From: Batkoa obscura
Taxonomy: Eukaryota > Entomophthoromycota > Entomophthoromycetes > Entomophthorales > Batkoaceae
Assembly: GCA_030770535.1 (NCBI GenBank)
Contig: JASVEC010000005.1
Span: forward strand, 620,001 to 684,000
DNA length: 64,000 nucleotides
Direction: 5' to 3'
Part shown: one piece after another, positions 11,597 to 23,142 of the stretch
How the letters are laid out: every line of letters starts with the position of its first letter
Numbering within the stretch: the first letter of the stretch is position 1
The notes under the pieces: generated by a model
What the model was told of the DNA's origin: nothing
Database searches by the model: none
Seen by the model: the letters and a program-made list of their open reading frames with translations, nothing else
Translations under genes and position numbers: made by a program

Positions 11597-13192
11597 TTAA
11601 AGCTTAGCATTCAACATAGCTTTATGAACCTTAATAGATTGACGCATGCCTAAATCCAACATGATTTCTTCGGAACCACCTGGAATAGCATAAGCCCTAA
11701 CTTCACGATATAATCTTTCTACTTTTTCACCTTGTCCACCACGTGTATAAGCTAATCCACCAAATACTTGAGCTGCTTCTCTAGCGCATAATTCAAAAGT
11801 TTGAGTAGATTGGGCTTTTAATAAAGCAATTGGACCACCTAATCTTAAGGCTTGTAAATCTTTGGACATGATACAGGTTTGGTGAATTAAAGACTCCATC
11901 CAAGCATGGGTAGCTTCAATATGACGGGCCATATGGGCAAACTTATTACGGATGACTGGATGGTCTATTAATTTCTTACCAAAGGTAGAACGTTTATGAG
12001 CATATTTTAAAGCTTCTTCATAGCATACACGTGCAAACCTATTGGCTTGAATACAGATACCCATTCTTTCATGATTGAAATTGAACATAATATATTTGAA
12101 TCCCTTGTTTTCTTTACCAATTAAATTATTGACTGGTACTTTAACATCTTCAAAAGTAATATAAGTGGTACCAGAGGCCCATACACCGGAACAGTTCATT
12201 TGACGGGTTTTAACTCCTGGCATGTCTTTTTCAATTAAAAGTAAAGAAACTCCATTCATACCTTCACCACCAGTACGTACAGCAACGGTAAAATAATCAG
12301 CAAATACACCATTGGTAATCCATTTTTTTTCACCATTAACAATATAATGCTTACCATCTGCTGTCTTTTTAGCAGTACATTTCAAGTTAGCTACATCTGA
12401 TCCAGCATATGGTTCAGTAACAGCTAAGCAAATGCTTTTATTTCCATTGACACATCCTGGTACTACACGATCCTTTAATTCTTCACTACCAAATTGAATT
12501 ACAGGTGGTAAACCGATACCAAATCCACCAATCAAAAACCATAAAACACCACCTGAGCCACATCTAGATAATTCATCACAGATGATAAATTCAACAAAAG
12601 AATCAACTTGTTCAGGTTGAAGGCCACCAATAAGACGACCAGTATAATATTTTTTAGGGAATGGAGAACCACAGATAATAGCTAGGATACCATTATCAGC
12701 GCATAATTTAAATAAAGACATTGGTACTTTTTTAGCTTCATCCCATTCAAAACAGTAAGGGTCGATATGTTTATCGACAAATTCTCTCATTTCTTTACGT
12801 ACATTACGATGATGATCTTTATAATAAGGTGAATCAAAATCTTGATACCACATTGGATCTCCAAATGGTACCATATCTCCAAAACCGATCTTATCCGAAT
12901 CTTCTTCTTCATTACTTACTACTAATTCTTCTTCACGGTTACTATTGTTATTTTCACCAATTATACCAATCATTAATTTTGGAGTGTATTTATCTAAGAT
13001 AGCTTGGTTGTGAAAAGTATCAAATTGTTTACTTGCGTCTTGACCAGCTACTTTTAAAACGACTTTTTTACCACCTGGATGTTCATTTAAAAATGGAGTC
13101 ATATCATAAACTTTATTATGTACAATAATCCAACAATCCTTTTCGGTATTGTGGTTACTTACGTCTTCAATGGAATAATAATTTTTGCCCAT
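11597..13192 (-). CDS. Cytochrome b5 - acyl-CoA dehydrogenase fusion
   Basis: A 531-residue single-exon protein. Residues 1-80 are a cytochrome b5 domain with heme ligands H38 (in HPGG) and H61. Residues 85-100 are an acidic linker. Residues 105-525 are an acyl-CoA dehydrogenase with N-terminal, beta-barrel and C-terminal parts. The FAD-side signature LAVTEPYAGSD is at 256-266, the substrate/FAD stretch KKWITNG at 289-295, and RSTFGKKL at 401-408. The usual medium-chain catalytic Glu in the last loop is replaced by PGGSEEI (504-510). E392 in CYEEALKYA sits where long-chain and isovaleryl enzymes carry their base on helix G, so it is the likely base. Fusions of this layout are known in fungi, and the b5 domain may relay electrons. 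No mitochondrial presequence is seen and the C-terminus AKL resembles a peroxisomal PTS1 signal, so peroxisomal location is a reasonable inference. Substrate chain length is unknown. Confidence 0.93.
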   Translation of the reverse strand: MGKNYYSIEDVSNHNTEKDCWIIVHNKVYDMTPFLNEHPGGKKVVLKVAGQDASKQFDTFHNQAILDKYTPKLMIGIIGENNNSNREEELVVSNEEEDSDKIGFGDMVPFGDPMWYQDFDSPYYKDHHRNVRKEMREFVDKHIDPYCFEWDEAKKVPMSLFKLCADNGILAIICGSPFPKKYYTGRLIGGLQPEQVDSFVEFIICDELSRCGSGGVLWFLIGGFGIGLPPVIQFGSEELKDRVVPGCVNGNKSICLAVTEPYAGSDVANLKCTAKKTADGKHYIVNGEKKWITNGVFADYFTVAVRTGGEGMNGVSLLLIEKDMPGVKTRQMNCSGVWASGTTYITFEDVKVPVNNLIGKENKGFKYIMFNFNHERMGICIQANRFARVCYEEALKYAHKRSTFGKKLIDHPVIRNKFAHMARHIEATHAWMESLIHQTCIMSKDLQALRLGGPIALLKAQSTQTFELCAREAAQVFGGLAYTRGGQGEKVERLYREVRAYAIPGGSEEIMLDLGMRQSIKVHKAMLNAKL

Positions 13193-14059
13193 AGTTTGAA
13201 TTTATGTGATTGAAAAAAATAGATGATGCTTTTAGATTATCAGCCTCTTTTATACTTTTTTTAAATCTTGATGAAATGTTTTTTTTCATCAGTAGAATCA
13301 ATTATCTGGAGAACTAATTGATCTAAAGAAATTGATTGGTTCATTAACATACTTAACTGAAACGTGACTAGCTGTCAAGTTCTAACATTTGAATTTTAAT
13401 CTTTTATTTCGTTTTGATGAGCTTTTATATACTGGAAGTTAAATACGAGTAGAAATAATATATTTATTTTATAGCAAAATGATTAAAATTAAATATAGTT
13501 AATACAATGAATTAAAAATAAAATATAAAATTATAAATAAAATATAAAATAGCTAAATAAAGTTAACTTAACAAAAAGTTTAAAATCAAATTAAAAAAAC
13601 CTGGTTAATTTTCAAATGTTCGATTGATTTGTAATTTTTTTAACCGTTTTAACTTAGATAGTTGAGTAATTTAGTTATAAAACTCTCATTAATTTCAAGA
13701 TTATTTTTAATCAAAAGTTTCAACTTTTTATTTCGATAACAACTCAACTCAATATAATAAAGCTATATAAAGAATGCTTAATGATGTCTATTATTCTTCA
13801 CTCTTTTTTTAAATTTAACTTCATTAATATTAATAACAATTATAAAAACTAATACTTTTTAAAAATAAGAATATTTAACTTAATAAGCTCTAGTTCTTTT
13901 AAGTTCCCAACTTTTATTTTTATATTTAGTTTTTCCATGTTGTTATAAGACTTAGTTATAAATTAGAATATTGATTATTTTTCTTTATTTTTATATTCCT
14001 TTTTAATTATCCTCTTCTTAATCCTATAATATATATATTTAACTAATATCACAATAATC
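13193..14059. promoter_or_regulatory. Divergent intergenic region, ACAD / PX-PB1
   Basis: An 867-bp gap between divergently transcribed genes, so it should hold both promoters. A TATATATATTT stretch lies about 20-30 bp before the PX-PB1 start, and a TATAC-like box (TTTTATACTTTTTTT) about 60 bp before the ACAD start. No gene is seen. Confidence 0.5.
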
Positions 14060-15250
14060 ATGTTATTCCAATCTTTAACTACTCCAAAGGTAGAGATGGC
14101 CGCCCCAATAAACTTTAATGCTAATATCTGTGGCTTTGAAAAAGCAAATGATCATTTATGGTTTACTATTGTAGTTACATCTAATTACTCCCGCCTTCCT
14201 ACAAAGTCTTATTTTATCAAACGTACATTCTCTCAATTTGTTAAGTTCTCTAATCAAATTTCAAAACAATGTCAATTATCCACAATCAAGCCAGCCAAAT
14301 ATTTTTTAACTATTTGTTTTATGTCCTCCTTACAGAAGTATGAAGAGATCGATAGATATTTACAAAAATTTAATTGTTTAGATAAGCAATTATTAAATGA
14401 AGAATCCATCCGTCAATTTTTCGGTCTAAATGAAAAAGATCAAGATTTAAATAGCTTTAAATTAGATCAAATTGGTTTAAAGAGATCTCATACTTTAAAA
14501 AATAAGAGTTCAAAAAAATACACTGATACCGACAACATCACAACTCTTACTACTACTACTCAATCCGTTGATGATCTTAATTCTACTGTCGTTACTCCTC
14601 TTACTTCTGAGAAATTAGACAATTTACCACAACTTAAACGTACCTTATCAACTAACCCAATACTTTTACGTTCGAAATCCTTATTCCAACGTCAACGTAC
14701 AACCATTGAACCCTTATCTCGAAAGTCCTCTACTGCCTCAATAGAATCCCTTAATCCAGCTCCATGGAATAAAAGAGAAGAAGAAGCTAATTTAAATGGA
14801 GTTATTGCCCCATGGAATATTAAAAATTTAGAAAAAAAAGAACAAGAGATCATTTCAAATTTAAAGCCAATAATGATTAAAAGAAGATCCCGTATGTTAT
14901 TAGGAGAAAGAGGTATTCGTATGAGAGATTTTGAAATGAGTATGGATAAATTAATACCAAATGAAAAGATCAAGGTCAAAGTTGTACTCAATAAAGATCA
15001 AATTGTTTCTCTTAGAGTGAATAGATCTATTCATTATAATGATTTGATTTATAAAATTAGAGCTAAATTTCTTAGAAACTCATATTCGTGTGTAAGTGAA
15101 ATTCAAAATAAGTTGTTAGTCTTTAAAAGGGAAAATAATAAATTATTTCAATTGGGTAACGATGAGGACTTGAATGCGTTGATGGCTATTAAACCAGAAC
15201 AATTGACACTTGCGCTAGTTAATATGGATAAGAAGTTTTTGGTTAGGTAG
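14060..15250 (+). CDS. PX-PB1 polarity/NADPH-oxidase-type adaptor
   Basis: A 396-residue protein with an N-terminal PX domain (about 22-123) and a C-terminal PB1 domain (about 301-390). In the PX domain, R55 in FIKRTFSQF is in the usual phosphoinositide-binding position. The PB1 domain has a basic first strand (KIKVKVV) and an acidic GNDEDLNAL segment resembling an OPCA motif. The middle, about 124-300, is Ser/Thr/Lys-rich and probably disordered, with PAPWNKR and IAPWNIK as two similar short PWN motifs. PX plus PB1 at the C-terminus is the order in fungal Bem1/Scd2, which scaffold Cdc42 and its exchange factor, but the two SH3 domains of those proteins are missing. No SH3 coding sequence is seen upstream, so this is a short variant, not a fragment cut by the ATG choice. 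Membrane recruitment through PX and partner binding through PB1 are inferred. Confidence 0.85.
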   Translation: MLFQSLTTPKVEMAAPINFNANICGFEKANDHLWFTIVVTSNYSRLPTKSYFIKRTFSQFVKFSNQISKQCQLSTIKPAKYFLTICFMSSLQKYEEIDRYLQKFNCLDKQLLNEESIRQFFGLNEKDQDLNSFKLDQIGLKRSHTLKNKSSKKYTDTDNITTLTTTTQSVDDLNSTVVTPLTSEKLDNLPQLKRTLSTNPILLRSKSLFQRQRTTIEPLSRKSSTASIESLNPAPWNKREEEANLNGVIAPWNIKNLEKKEQEIISNLKPIMIKRRSRMLLGERGIRMRDFEMSMDKLIPNEKIKVKVVLNKDQIVSLRVNRSIHYNDLIYKIRAKFLRNSYSCVSEIQNKLLVFKRENNKLFQLGNDEDLNALMAIKPEQLTLALVNMDKKFLVR

Positions 15251-16283
15251 ATTATGTTGGAAATAAATAATTTTTTTGTTTCGTGAATTAATGAGCTTGT
15301 TTATTTTTTATTCTGTTTTCTTTTTTATTAAAATTAATATCTTGAGTTTTTTTACTTATTGATCTTATTGTTTTCAATACAACTTTAATTGAAAATAATA
15401 ATAAAACATTACGATATTACATCTTCTACTTTATCTCTAACATCTCATTCTCATCTCATCTCTTTCATAATTTATCTTTAGTTTCAATAGTTTCAATTAA
15501 TTAGTCTAATAAATTTAATCCATTCACTTTAGCAATCATTTTAAAATTCGTCAACAAAATAAGCCGATATTCCCACCCAAAAAAGCTTCTAAAAAATAAA
15601 ACAATCTTGATAACAAATTCCGTCTTCAAATTAGCAATTATTTTTTTAAAAAGATACCTATTGAAACGATGAGACTTTCAAGTAGTTTTTGTTTTTAAAA
15701 TAGAAATCAAAAAATATTCAAAAATTCAAAAGTTAAGTAAATATGGATAAGATAAAAGAGGTATGCAATAATCGAATTAATAAAGTAAAGAGCATTATGA
15801 ATGCCTCAATCTTCAATGATAAAATTCTATTTTAAATATAGCTGTTGCAGCTGTTTTCGAACTAATTGTTAGTTATTTTACTGTCAAAATATTTGTCCAA
15901 CTGATTTTTTAACCCTTTATTGTTATATCGTAACCAAATTTAAGCATTAACTTTATCCTTAAATGGAATTAAAATTAGTTCGCAAAAGAGTTAGAATAGA
16001 TTTATGTCTGAATTTTTTAAACTAGTTAAAAGAATAACTTTTTCTAAGCTTTGAGATTTAAGCCAATTAATTAAACCAGGCTAAACTTTATCATCTAAAA
16101 AATATTCACTTATAAATTCTTTTTTTTTCTATTTTTTCATTAAAGTTTAGTTTCATTAGATAGAGCAATCACTTTAGATTTATCATTCTAAATCAATTCA
16201 CATTCTATACAATTCATAGCCAATTAATACTCAACTACACAAACATAAAATCCATATAGTACAAATCATACGACTACACCTAT
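15251..16283. other. Intergenic region before Zn2Cys6 gene
   Basis: About 1 kb with no gene seen. The last 150 bp are richer in C and carry CACATTC/CATAC tracts typical of a promoter or 5' leader. Confidence 0.4.
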
Positions 16284-18302
16284 ATGAACCCTTTATTCTA
16301 CAGCACTCAATTTCCCTCTTCCGTTATTTCTTCCCACGAGATCACTTTTACTAACAATGTCTACAAAGCTCGATTTTATTGTAAAAATTGTAGTCGAAAT
16401 AAACGAAAGTGTGATAAACTTCTGCCAACATGTATTGAATGTCAAAAGAGAGATATTAGTTGTAGTTATTTAAGGGAAGATAGCGAAGTAATTAGTGTTA
16501 AGAAGAAAGAGGGTGGGTTTATGGTGAGTAAGATGCGATATGGGAATAAGGAAAAAGAAAGTAATAAAAAGAAGGAAGATGGGAAGAAGAAGGAGAATCG
16601 AATTCATAAAGAAAACGAGAAGAACAAGAATGGAAATAATAATATGGTTATCTTAAATCAACGTCAAGAATTATCGAATAATAAAGAAATAATATTAAGA
16701 TACATGATTCAAAAGAGTGGGATCGATGATTTTAGTTTAAAAATATATTTAAGATTCGATGGTAAATTGGAATATTTAGGGTTTAGTCCAGCAGGAACTT
16801 TGATATTAAATTATCTTAGTTTAAATCAGTTGAAAAGGGAAAGGAAGATAGAGGATGGGAGAAGGATAGCAAATGATAATATTAATTTAAGAAAAAATGG
16901 AAGCAATAACAATGAGAGTATAGAGAGAAATATAATGATATACAACAATAACCATAATTTTAATATAATACGTATCAAAGAAATATTAAGTAAATTAGTG
17001 AATAAGAATCGGATACTGTTTATGGAAAATCAATATTTTAAACTACAATATATTAATTTATGTATTAATCATTATTTTTATAACTTTTGTATCTTATATC
17101 CAATAATCGATGAGCAGTTTTTAAATGAACATCCTGATCCATTATTAGTCAAAATTGTAGCCACAATAGGAGCAAGATATATTGGTCAGAGTAGTAAAAC
17201 ATATAAAGAAGTTTACGAGAATATTGTCAACGAACTGTTAACTCTGATAACAATTGAATTTAATCAACGATTCCTGAAACCAGGTTTAATAGTAACAATC
17301 TGTATCAGTTTAATTTTACAATTTAAAATTAAATTAAAATTAAAATTCATTTGGATTTTATTTAATATGAATAGTATTTATAGTAATTTATTAGGTTTGA
17401 ATTATCTCCCATTTAATTCCAAAAAATTCAATAAAAGAGAAAGAAGATTAAGATTTAATTTATATCTATCTATTTTTATACAAGATAAACTAAAGATCTT
17501 TTTATTAAATCGTAATTCATCCATAATTTGTGGCGATTGGAAATTAAATTATCCAAGTTTTAGTAAGGATTTAGAGAACATTCGACTACCCTTATCAAAC
17601 CCAACACAATCTCAATTCATTCTAGTTCGAGATACACTCTCTTCCCTCTATTCAATAACCCTTGCTAAACTGTGTGATCTAATAGGATATCATGATTTAT
17701 TGGAAAAAAAATATACTATAACACAAGACAAGCAGGAGATTTATAATAAGATAGAGAAGATGATACAATTAAATCAATCCATACTTAAAAGTTATAACCA
17801 ACAATTATTGAAAATAACATATAATCAACCGAGCTGGGTTATGGACTTAAATCAACCTTTGATGATCTTCCTGATACTAGTAAAGGAGAGCATTATACTC
17901 AACTTAATCTTACCATATTTAAAGTATTATGATAATGACGAGAAGAGTAATAAGACGCCGAAGAATGAGAAGGGCTTTAGGAAATATTATGAGTTAGCCT
18001 ATATCAGCTCAGAATTAATAATCAACTCTTTAGCAAATGAGCAAAGCCATCAATTTTTAATATCATATTCAACATATTCTTTTTATGCTATATCACTGGC
18101 TTGTTTAACTTTGAATTATTTAAGGAAATATGGGGATAGAACAAAGGAGATGAATAAGGAGAAAGAGACGGGAAATGATAACAGAATGAAGGATGGTGGT
18201 ATAGAAGGGTTAGTTGAAGATGGAGTTATGTTTCTAAAGAAATATCAAAAGTTTTCACCAATTGTTAAAGAATTTTTAAACCAAATTGAGTTTTTGATTT
18301 AG
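16284..18302 (+). CDS. Zn2Cys6 fungal transcription factor
   Basis: A 672-residue protein with an N-terminal Zn2Cys6 binuclear cluster: C33, C36, C43, C50, C53, C60, spaced CX2CX6CX6CX2CX6C, with basic residues between the cysteines (NKRKC) for DNA contact. A Lys/Glu/Asn-rich low-complexity linker follows (about 70-120). The region from about 240 to 600 has the helical look of the fungal-specific regulatory domain, including FCILYPIIDEQFL near 270 and RLRFNLYLSIFIQDKLKI near 395. It is a single exon starting at the first ATG. It is likely nuclear, controlling metabolic genes; the target is not readable from sequence. The nearest neighbours are a PX-PB1 gene and a non-coding array, so context gives no pathway hint. 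Family confidence is high. Confidence 0.92.
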   Translation: MNPLFYSTQFPSSVISSHEITFTNNVYKARFYCKNCSRNKRKCDKLLPTCIECQKRDISCSYLREDSEVISVKKKEGGFMVSKMRYGNKEKESNKKKEDGKKKENRIHKENEKNKNGNNNMVILNQRQELSNNKEIILRYMIQKSGIDDFSLKIYLRFDGKLEYLGFSPAGTLILNYLSLNQLKRERKIEDGRRIANDNINLRKNGSNNNESIERNIMIYNNNHNFNIIRIKEILSKLVNKNRILFMENQYFKLQYINLCINHYFYNFCILYPIIDEQFLNEHPDPLLVKIVATIGARYIGQSSKTYKEVYENIVNELLTLITIEFNQRFLKPGLIVTICISLILQFKIKLKLKFIWILFNMNSIYSNLLGLNYLPFNSKKFNKRERRLRFNLYLSIFIQDKLKIFLLNRNSSIICGDWKLNYPSFSKDLENIRLPLSNPTQSQFILVRDTLSSLYSITLAKLCDLIGYHDLLEKKYTITQDKQEIYNKIEKMIQLNQSILKSYNQQLLKITYNQPSWVMDLNQPLMIFLILVKESIILNLILPYLKYYDNDEKSNKTPKNEKGFRKYYELAYISSELIINSLANEQSHQFLISYSTYSFYAISLACLTLNYLRKYGDRTKEMNKEKETGNDNRMKDGGIEGLVEDGVMFLKKYQKFSPIVKEFLNQIEFLI

Positions 18303-18534
18303 AGAAAGCGGAATGGAATGTATAGGGATAGAAAATATTAATTATTAGACTCAATTTGTAATATTGATTTGATCTATCAGTAAATGAGGACATCTTCAAT
18401 TATGTTAATGGTAGATACTATTTTGTAATATGATATACTACTCACTCGAGTTGATTGAAAATATTGCATTGGTTATTGGTCAATGAAAATATGTATATTT
18501 TTATCACAACGGCTGTTTTTTTGGTGTTAGAGCA
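18303..18534. other. 3' flank of Zn2Cys6 gene
   Basis: A short non-coding stretch leading into the tandem array. Confidence 0.4.
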
Positions 18535-20570
18535 TAGCTTCTAAAGGTGGCTATTTGTTATTTTCATTTTTTAAGTAAAAGTAAATATAAATTACTCGCT
18601 CTTTTTTTTATTGTTTTTACTATATTTATATAATTTATAATATTTATAATAGTAATTATAGGAATTTAAAAAAAAAGAATAATTAGAGGGTCAATGCGAA
18701 TTATTTTACCATTGTTCTTAAATAATAAATGCACACACGTGTTTATATCTTTTTTTCTTGTATTGATTTTAGTAACAAACCTACCCACGAATATATGTTC
18801 TCTTTTTAACATATCCGCATATGTCCTCTATTTTTGTTTATGTCTATTGTCGCCGGCCAACCATGATAAAAGAGTAATTTATCATGAATATGCACTATCA
18901 TTATTATCGATTTGTACTTTAATGAAATTTTCCTTATTTACAACATTTTTAATTATTTAGATTTTTTATTACATACTCTATTACTTATTAGTTTTTTTTC
19001 AATTTTTTAGTAGTTGTATTTTTCCTTATCACCTCTCTTTTCCACTTTCCCCTCTACTAAGTATACCGAATACACCCTCTTTTTTTGTTTATTAGGTTAT
19101 ATTGGTAGTTAAGGGGAATGTCGAATAATCATTCTTTTTGTGAAAATATAGTAACATCACCTTTTCTATTGACTTTCAATCTAGCGGAGTTTTCCTTAAT
19201 TATATGGGGGTGTATTCTTAAACAAAAAAATACATCCCCATATGTTTTTTAATTATTAGGATTTTTATTGCATGAATTATTATCTTTTTATAGTTTATTA
19301 GCTATAATGATCACTAATATCAACATTCCACCTCCCTTTCTCCCTCCCTTTTGGATTTTTCAGTATATAGTTAAAGTAGAAGTGGGATGATTAGGTAGAC
19401 TTTCTTTTAATAATATGTACCACCATCATCCCTTTCATCAATTTGTAATTTGGTAGTAGATCTTTAAGAGTACTCGGAAAGTAGTTTTTTTATTACACTT
19501 GGGTCTTTAACAATCCTCTCTTTCTTTATGTCTACGGGTTACTGGTGAAAAGTGGTTACTGGGTAAACATTCTTTTTTATGAACATGTGATACTATCATA
19601 GTCATTATTCTACTTGTAGTTTGATAGAAACTTCTCTATTTATAATTTTTTGACGAATAGAATTTTCATTACATAGGTTATTACATAAGTTAGTATTCAC
19701 TTCGTTTTTTTATTGTCATACCAACTTCTCTTTCTATTCTCCTTTCTACAACATATACCCTCTCTTATTCCTTTTTTAGTATAAATTGTTTGTTAATAAT
19801 GACATAAAGGTGGCTTTTTCTTCATAAACATGAGCATGTGTTACTATTGTTGCCATCATCATTTTATACTTTAATGAAATTTTCTTTATTAGAGCACCTT
19901 TTAATTATCAAAATGTTTATTATGTATGCTATTATTCTTTTATGTTGCTTATTATTTATACTCCCCCTTAACCCCTTCCTCCTTCTTCGTACCACATGTA
20001 ACCACTATTTTATATTAGTCTAATGCTGTTGGCTAAATATGACAGTAAAGCCACTTTTTTGGGATATCTAGTATCATCATCGCCGCCATCGTTATGCAAT
20101 CAAAGGTGATATTTTCAAGAATACTTGGAAAGAAAATTTTTATGACTCCTGAAATATCAATGGTCCTCTCTTTTTATATATCTACAGGTTACTGGGTAAG
20201 GTTAACAGTGAAGCAGTTTCTTATATAGATGTGTGGCACAATCACCATCATTGTTGCTTTGTACTTTAACGGAATTCCCTTTATTTATATAGTAATTAAT
20301 TATTAAAAACATAATTGCTTTTTAAAGGATTTTTATTACCAAATTTACTATGTTGTTAATATTTTTCTATTGTTTATTGTTTATAATCATCCCCACTCGC
20401 TCCCATAATCCCCCCTCCAACGCATACACATTCTCTTTTTTACTTCAGTCTACGGTTGTTAGTTAAACGTGATAGAAGAGTAATTATTCTATGAATATGT
20501 AGCACTATTATCGTCATGCTAGGTTTGTAATTTAGTAACATTTTTTCATGTATAATTTTAAAAATCCTAT
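18535..20570 (+). repeat. Old diverged tandem array, ~8-9 units
   Basis: A recurring core of the form (T)TTGTA-TTT-a-t-gaa-TTTTC-TTa recurs at about 18910, 19162, 19438, 19617, 19865, 20095, 20256 and 20523. Each core is preceded by a block with GTTA..TGA...AG, a T-rich tract, TGAAtATGt and an ACTAtCATcATCAT stretch. Spacing alternates irregularly between about 160-180 and 230-280 bp. Units are strongly diverged from one another, C-rich pyrimidine patches (CCTCCC-type) separate some of them, and MITE copy 4 has landed inside. Short open frames inside (88 and 61 codons) are by-products of the repeat. No function is recognised. Confidence 0.6.
19203..19242 (+). mobile_element. MITE copy 4, internally deleted (40 bp)
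   Basis: Both ends are present (TGGGGGTGT and ACATCCCCA, with TA on each side), but only about 40 bp remain: almost the whole interior is missing. It shows the minimum pair of ends of this family. Confidence 0.85.
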
Positions 20571-21152
20571 TTTTATCATCATTTGTCGTTGAATAGTGGA
20601 AATATATAAGTTAAAAATAAGATTCTAATTAAAGTAATTCTCAGATGCAAACCTGTTTATTATAGAATCAAGGACAATTGTAGTTGGATTAAAAATAGGG
20701 TTTTATATTTGTAATTATTGATTTTCTGAAAATGACATATTTTTGTCATTCGAGTTACTATTAATAACAATATTATTATGAGAATTTTAAGAGCGGATTA
20801 GATGAACGATTACTTATTATCGAATTGTTCTTAATTTAGGGACTAAAGTGAAAACAGAAAACTCAAAGTGAGGCTTCTGGGTGGGAAATTTTGGTAAAGA
20901 GATTTGGCATTTATAGAAAGCTTCGTTATTTATAAAAAAAATGAATAAATATTACTGGTTGCAACATAAAACTTATTAGCAGAATTTTTTTTATTTGAGC
21001 ATATCTTTTTTATTTGAGGATTTACTAAAAAAATTCCACTAAATAATGGTAAAAAATAGAAAAACAAATGAAACCAAGAAGGATACCCCATTTTATAAGT
21101 AAATTTTTTTCCTACTGTAACCCTATACCTCTACCTTTATAGACTGACTCTA
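20571..21152. other. Intergenic region
   Basis: No gene is seen. A GTGAGGCTTCTGGGTGGGAAA stretch near 20868 resembles short GAGGCTTACT-like stretches near 22227, 25904 and 44660; its meaning is unknown. Confidence 0.35.
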
Positions 21153-21260
21153 CATGAGGATGTTTTTTTTGGTTTCATTACTTTTTCCATTTTCTAAGCG
21201 CTATTTGAGCGGGAAAGTTGTTAGTAAAATTCTTAAACAAAAAAAATACATCCCCACATA
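21153..21260 (+). mobile_element. MITE copy 5
   Basis: Full-length, with the left end drifted (TGAGGATGT) and the right end ACATCCCCA. Confidence 0.85.
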
Positions 21261-23142
21261 AACTTTTGTAAATACTTGATAAGTTTTTTTTAAAGAAGAG
21301 AATGGGTAAAAAATATAGTAATAAGCGGTAAGTTGGTTATTGTATTCCATATTTTATCGTTATTGTTATTTTGTTTTTCTGGATTGATGGAAAAACCGGT
21401 AGAAATCCGAAAGTTTAATAAAATACAAAATGACTGCTGTTTATATTAAATTTAAAATAGCTACCTTTCATTGATAATAAACGATTAAGGCATGGCCTTA
21501 CATGGACACAAAATTATAATTTTTTCACTATAGCCTAGTTTTTAAAGCAAATATAAAACTGCTAATAAATAATTACAAAATAAATTAGCTTATCCCTAAT
21601 TTAAACTAATTTGAACTTCGATATTAATATTCACTAATAAATCTAAATCAACTTAAAATAAAGTTTAGTAAACTAATATAAATCAAAAAATGTATACAAC
21701 TGTATATAAAATTTGTTTTCTAATTTTTTTGCTTTTATTTCGTAAATCTCAAAGATATTTTTCTAAATAAAGGCATAAGATTGGATAATGAACCTTATAT
21801 TTATGGCAGTGTATAAAATTATCCATATCTTTAGTTAAACATCTTGTTCTTTTTAAATTAACATTTGTTTAATTTCTTGAGGGAGAAAGCACCCCCAAGT
21901 CGTTTAAAATCAACGTTTTTTTCAATTAGAAATCTTATATTCATGTAACACTATGTTCTTTAATAAATTTATTAAATTGAAGTAAACTAATTCTTGAATA
22001 TTAACTTATTGCTTTTCGAAATTAAGAATAATTGTAGTTTAAATAATGAAAGGGTTTTTAATAAGGATTGTAGGTTTTGAAATCATTGCATTGCTCTTTT
22101 GTTTACAAATTGTTCCAGTTATTACTTTATTTACTGAGATGTGGTGGATGGATGGATACTTATTACCGAGCTAAAAACAAATTCTTGGGAATTTATGAAA
22201 TTCAAGTGGAGGAAAGCTCAAGCTGAGACTTACTATTAAGGTGGGAAGGTTTGGTTGAAGTTATTTTTTAGTATTATTAAAAGAAATGAAAAGGAGAGGG
22301 ATTAAAGCAGATAAATTGAATAATAATTTATAATTATTAAATGTATTCTTAACAGTTTTTGTTATTAGGAATCGAGATATTGTTAATATGGATAAAAAAT
22401 CGATAGAAAGTTGATGAATAATAAGGTTGAGTGACTGTTGTAATTATTTTAAAATTAAAAATATCGAATAATTTTAAACCATAAGAAAAATGAAAGGTTT
22501 CAGTTTTAAGAATAAGTTAAGATTGCTTATTCTAATATTTTAACAAATCACACTTTTAATGAAGTATATTTGCTTTCTTTCTATTATATACTAAAAATAA
22601 ATATGTGCGAATAGTTTATGTTGGTTTAAAAGGAGAGGATCGAATGTCTTTTTTAACTAATAATAATTGTAATTTTTAATCTTAGAAAGAAAAAGTCTGA
22701 TAGTTTTTAGTATTTCAATATTAAAATTGCTATTTTACAAACAATTAATTTAAAATTGTTACTAAAATTAAAAATTTAATACTTTAAATTCAAAGCATAT
22801 ATTAAAAATGGTAAGTACCCTATTCGATTGATATCATTCTTTGAAATAGTTAGCATGAACTATTATATAAAGAATAAATCTTCTCTAATATAAAAAATCA
22901 TTATAGGAGTTAGTTTAAAACAAGCTAGAAACTCTTATATCTTGTTATTTTTTTAATTTTCAATTTTTTTAATTTTAGAAAAACTGAAACAATTTCAATT
23001 AGAATATCAACTATACTTTGCGATTTCGCTCTTAGACAATTATAACAAGCAATTAGACATAATTTACCTTTTGCTGAGTTAATATATATCGATCAACATT
23101 CACTTACAATAACCTATAACAATAACCGAATAAAGTATAAAA
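21261..23142. promoter_or_regulatory. Upstream region of first receptor gene, partly duplicated
   Basis: No gene is seen. From about 22.4 kb on, short blocks recur in the same order upstream of the second receptor gene (26.2-26.9 kb): GAGTGACTGT, CCATAA-AAATGAAAGGTT, TTTAAAAGGAGAGG and TTCTCTAATATAAAAAA. The segmental duplication that made the receptor pair therefore included about 0.7 kb of upstream DNA. A related GATGGAAAAACCGGTAGAAA block near 21385 may be a third, older copy. Confidence 0.5.

Noticed and set aside
14692-14991. 99-codon minus-strand frame
   Set aside because: Antisense shadow of the PX-PB1 gene's charged linker.
18694-20023. Two short plus-strand open frames (88 and 61 codons)
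   Set aside because: They lie in the diverged tandem array and are by-products of its T-rich repeat; no conserved protein features.
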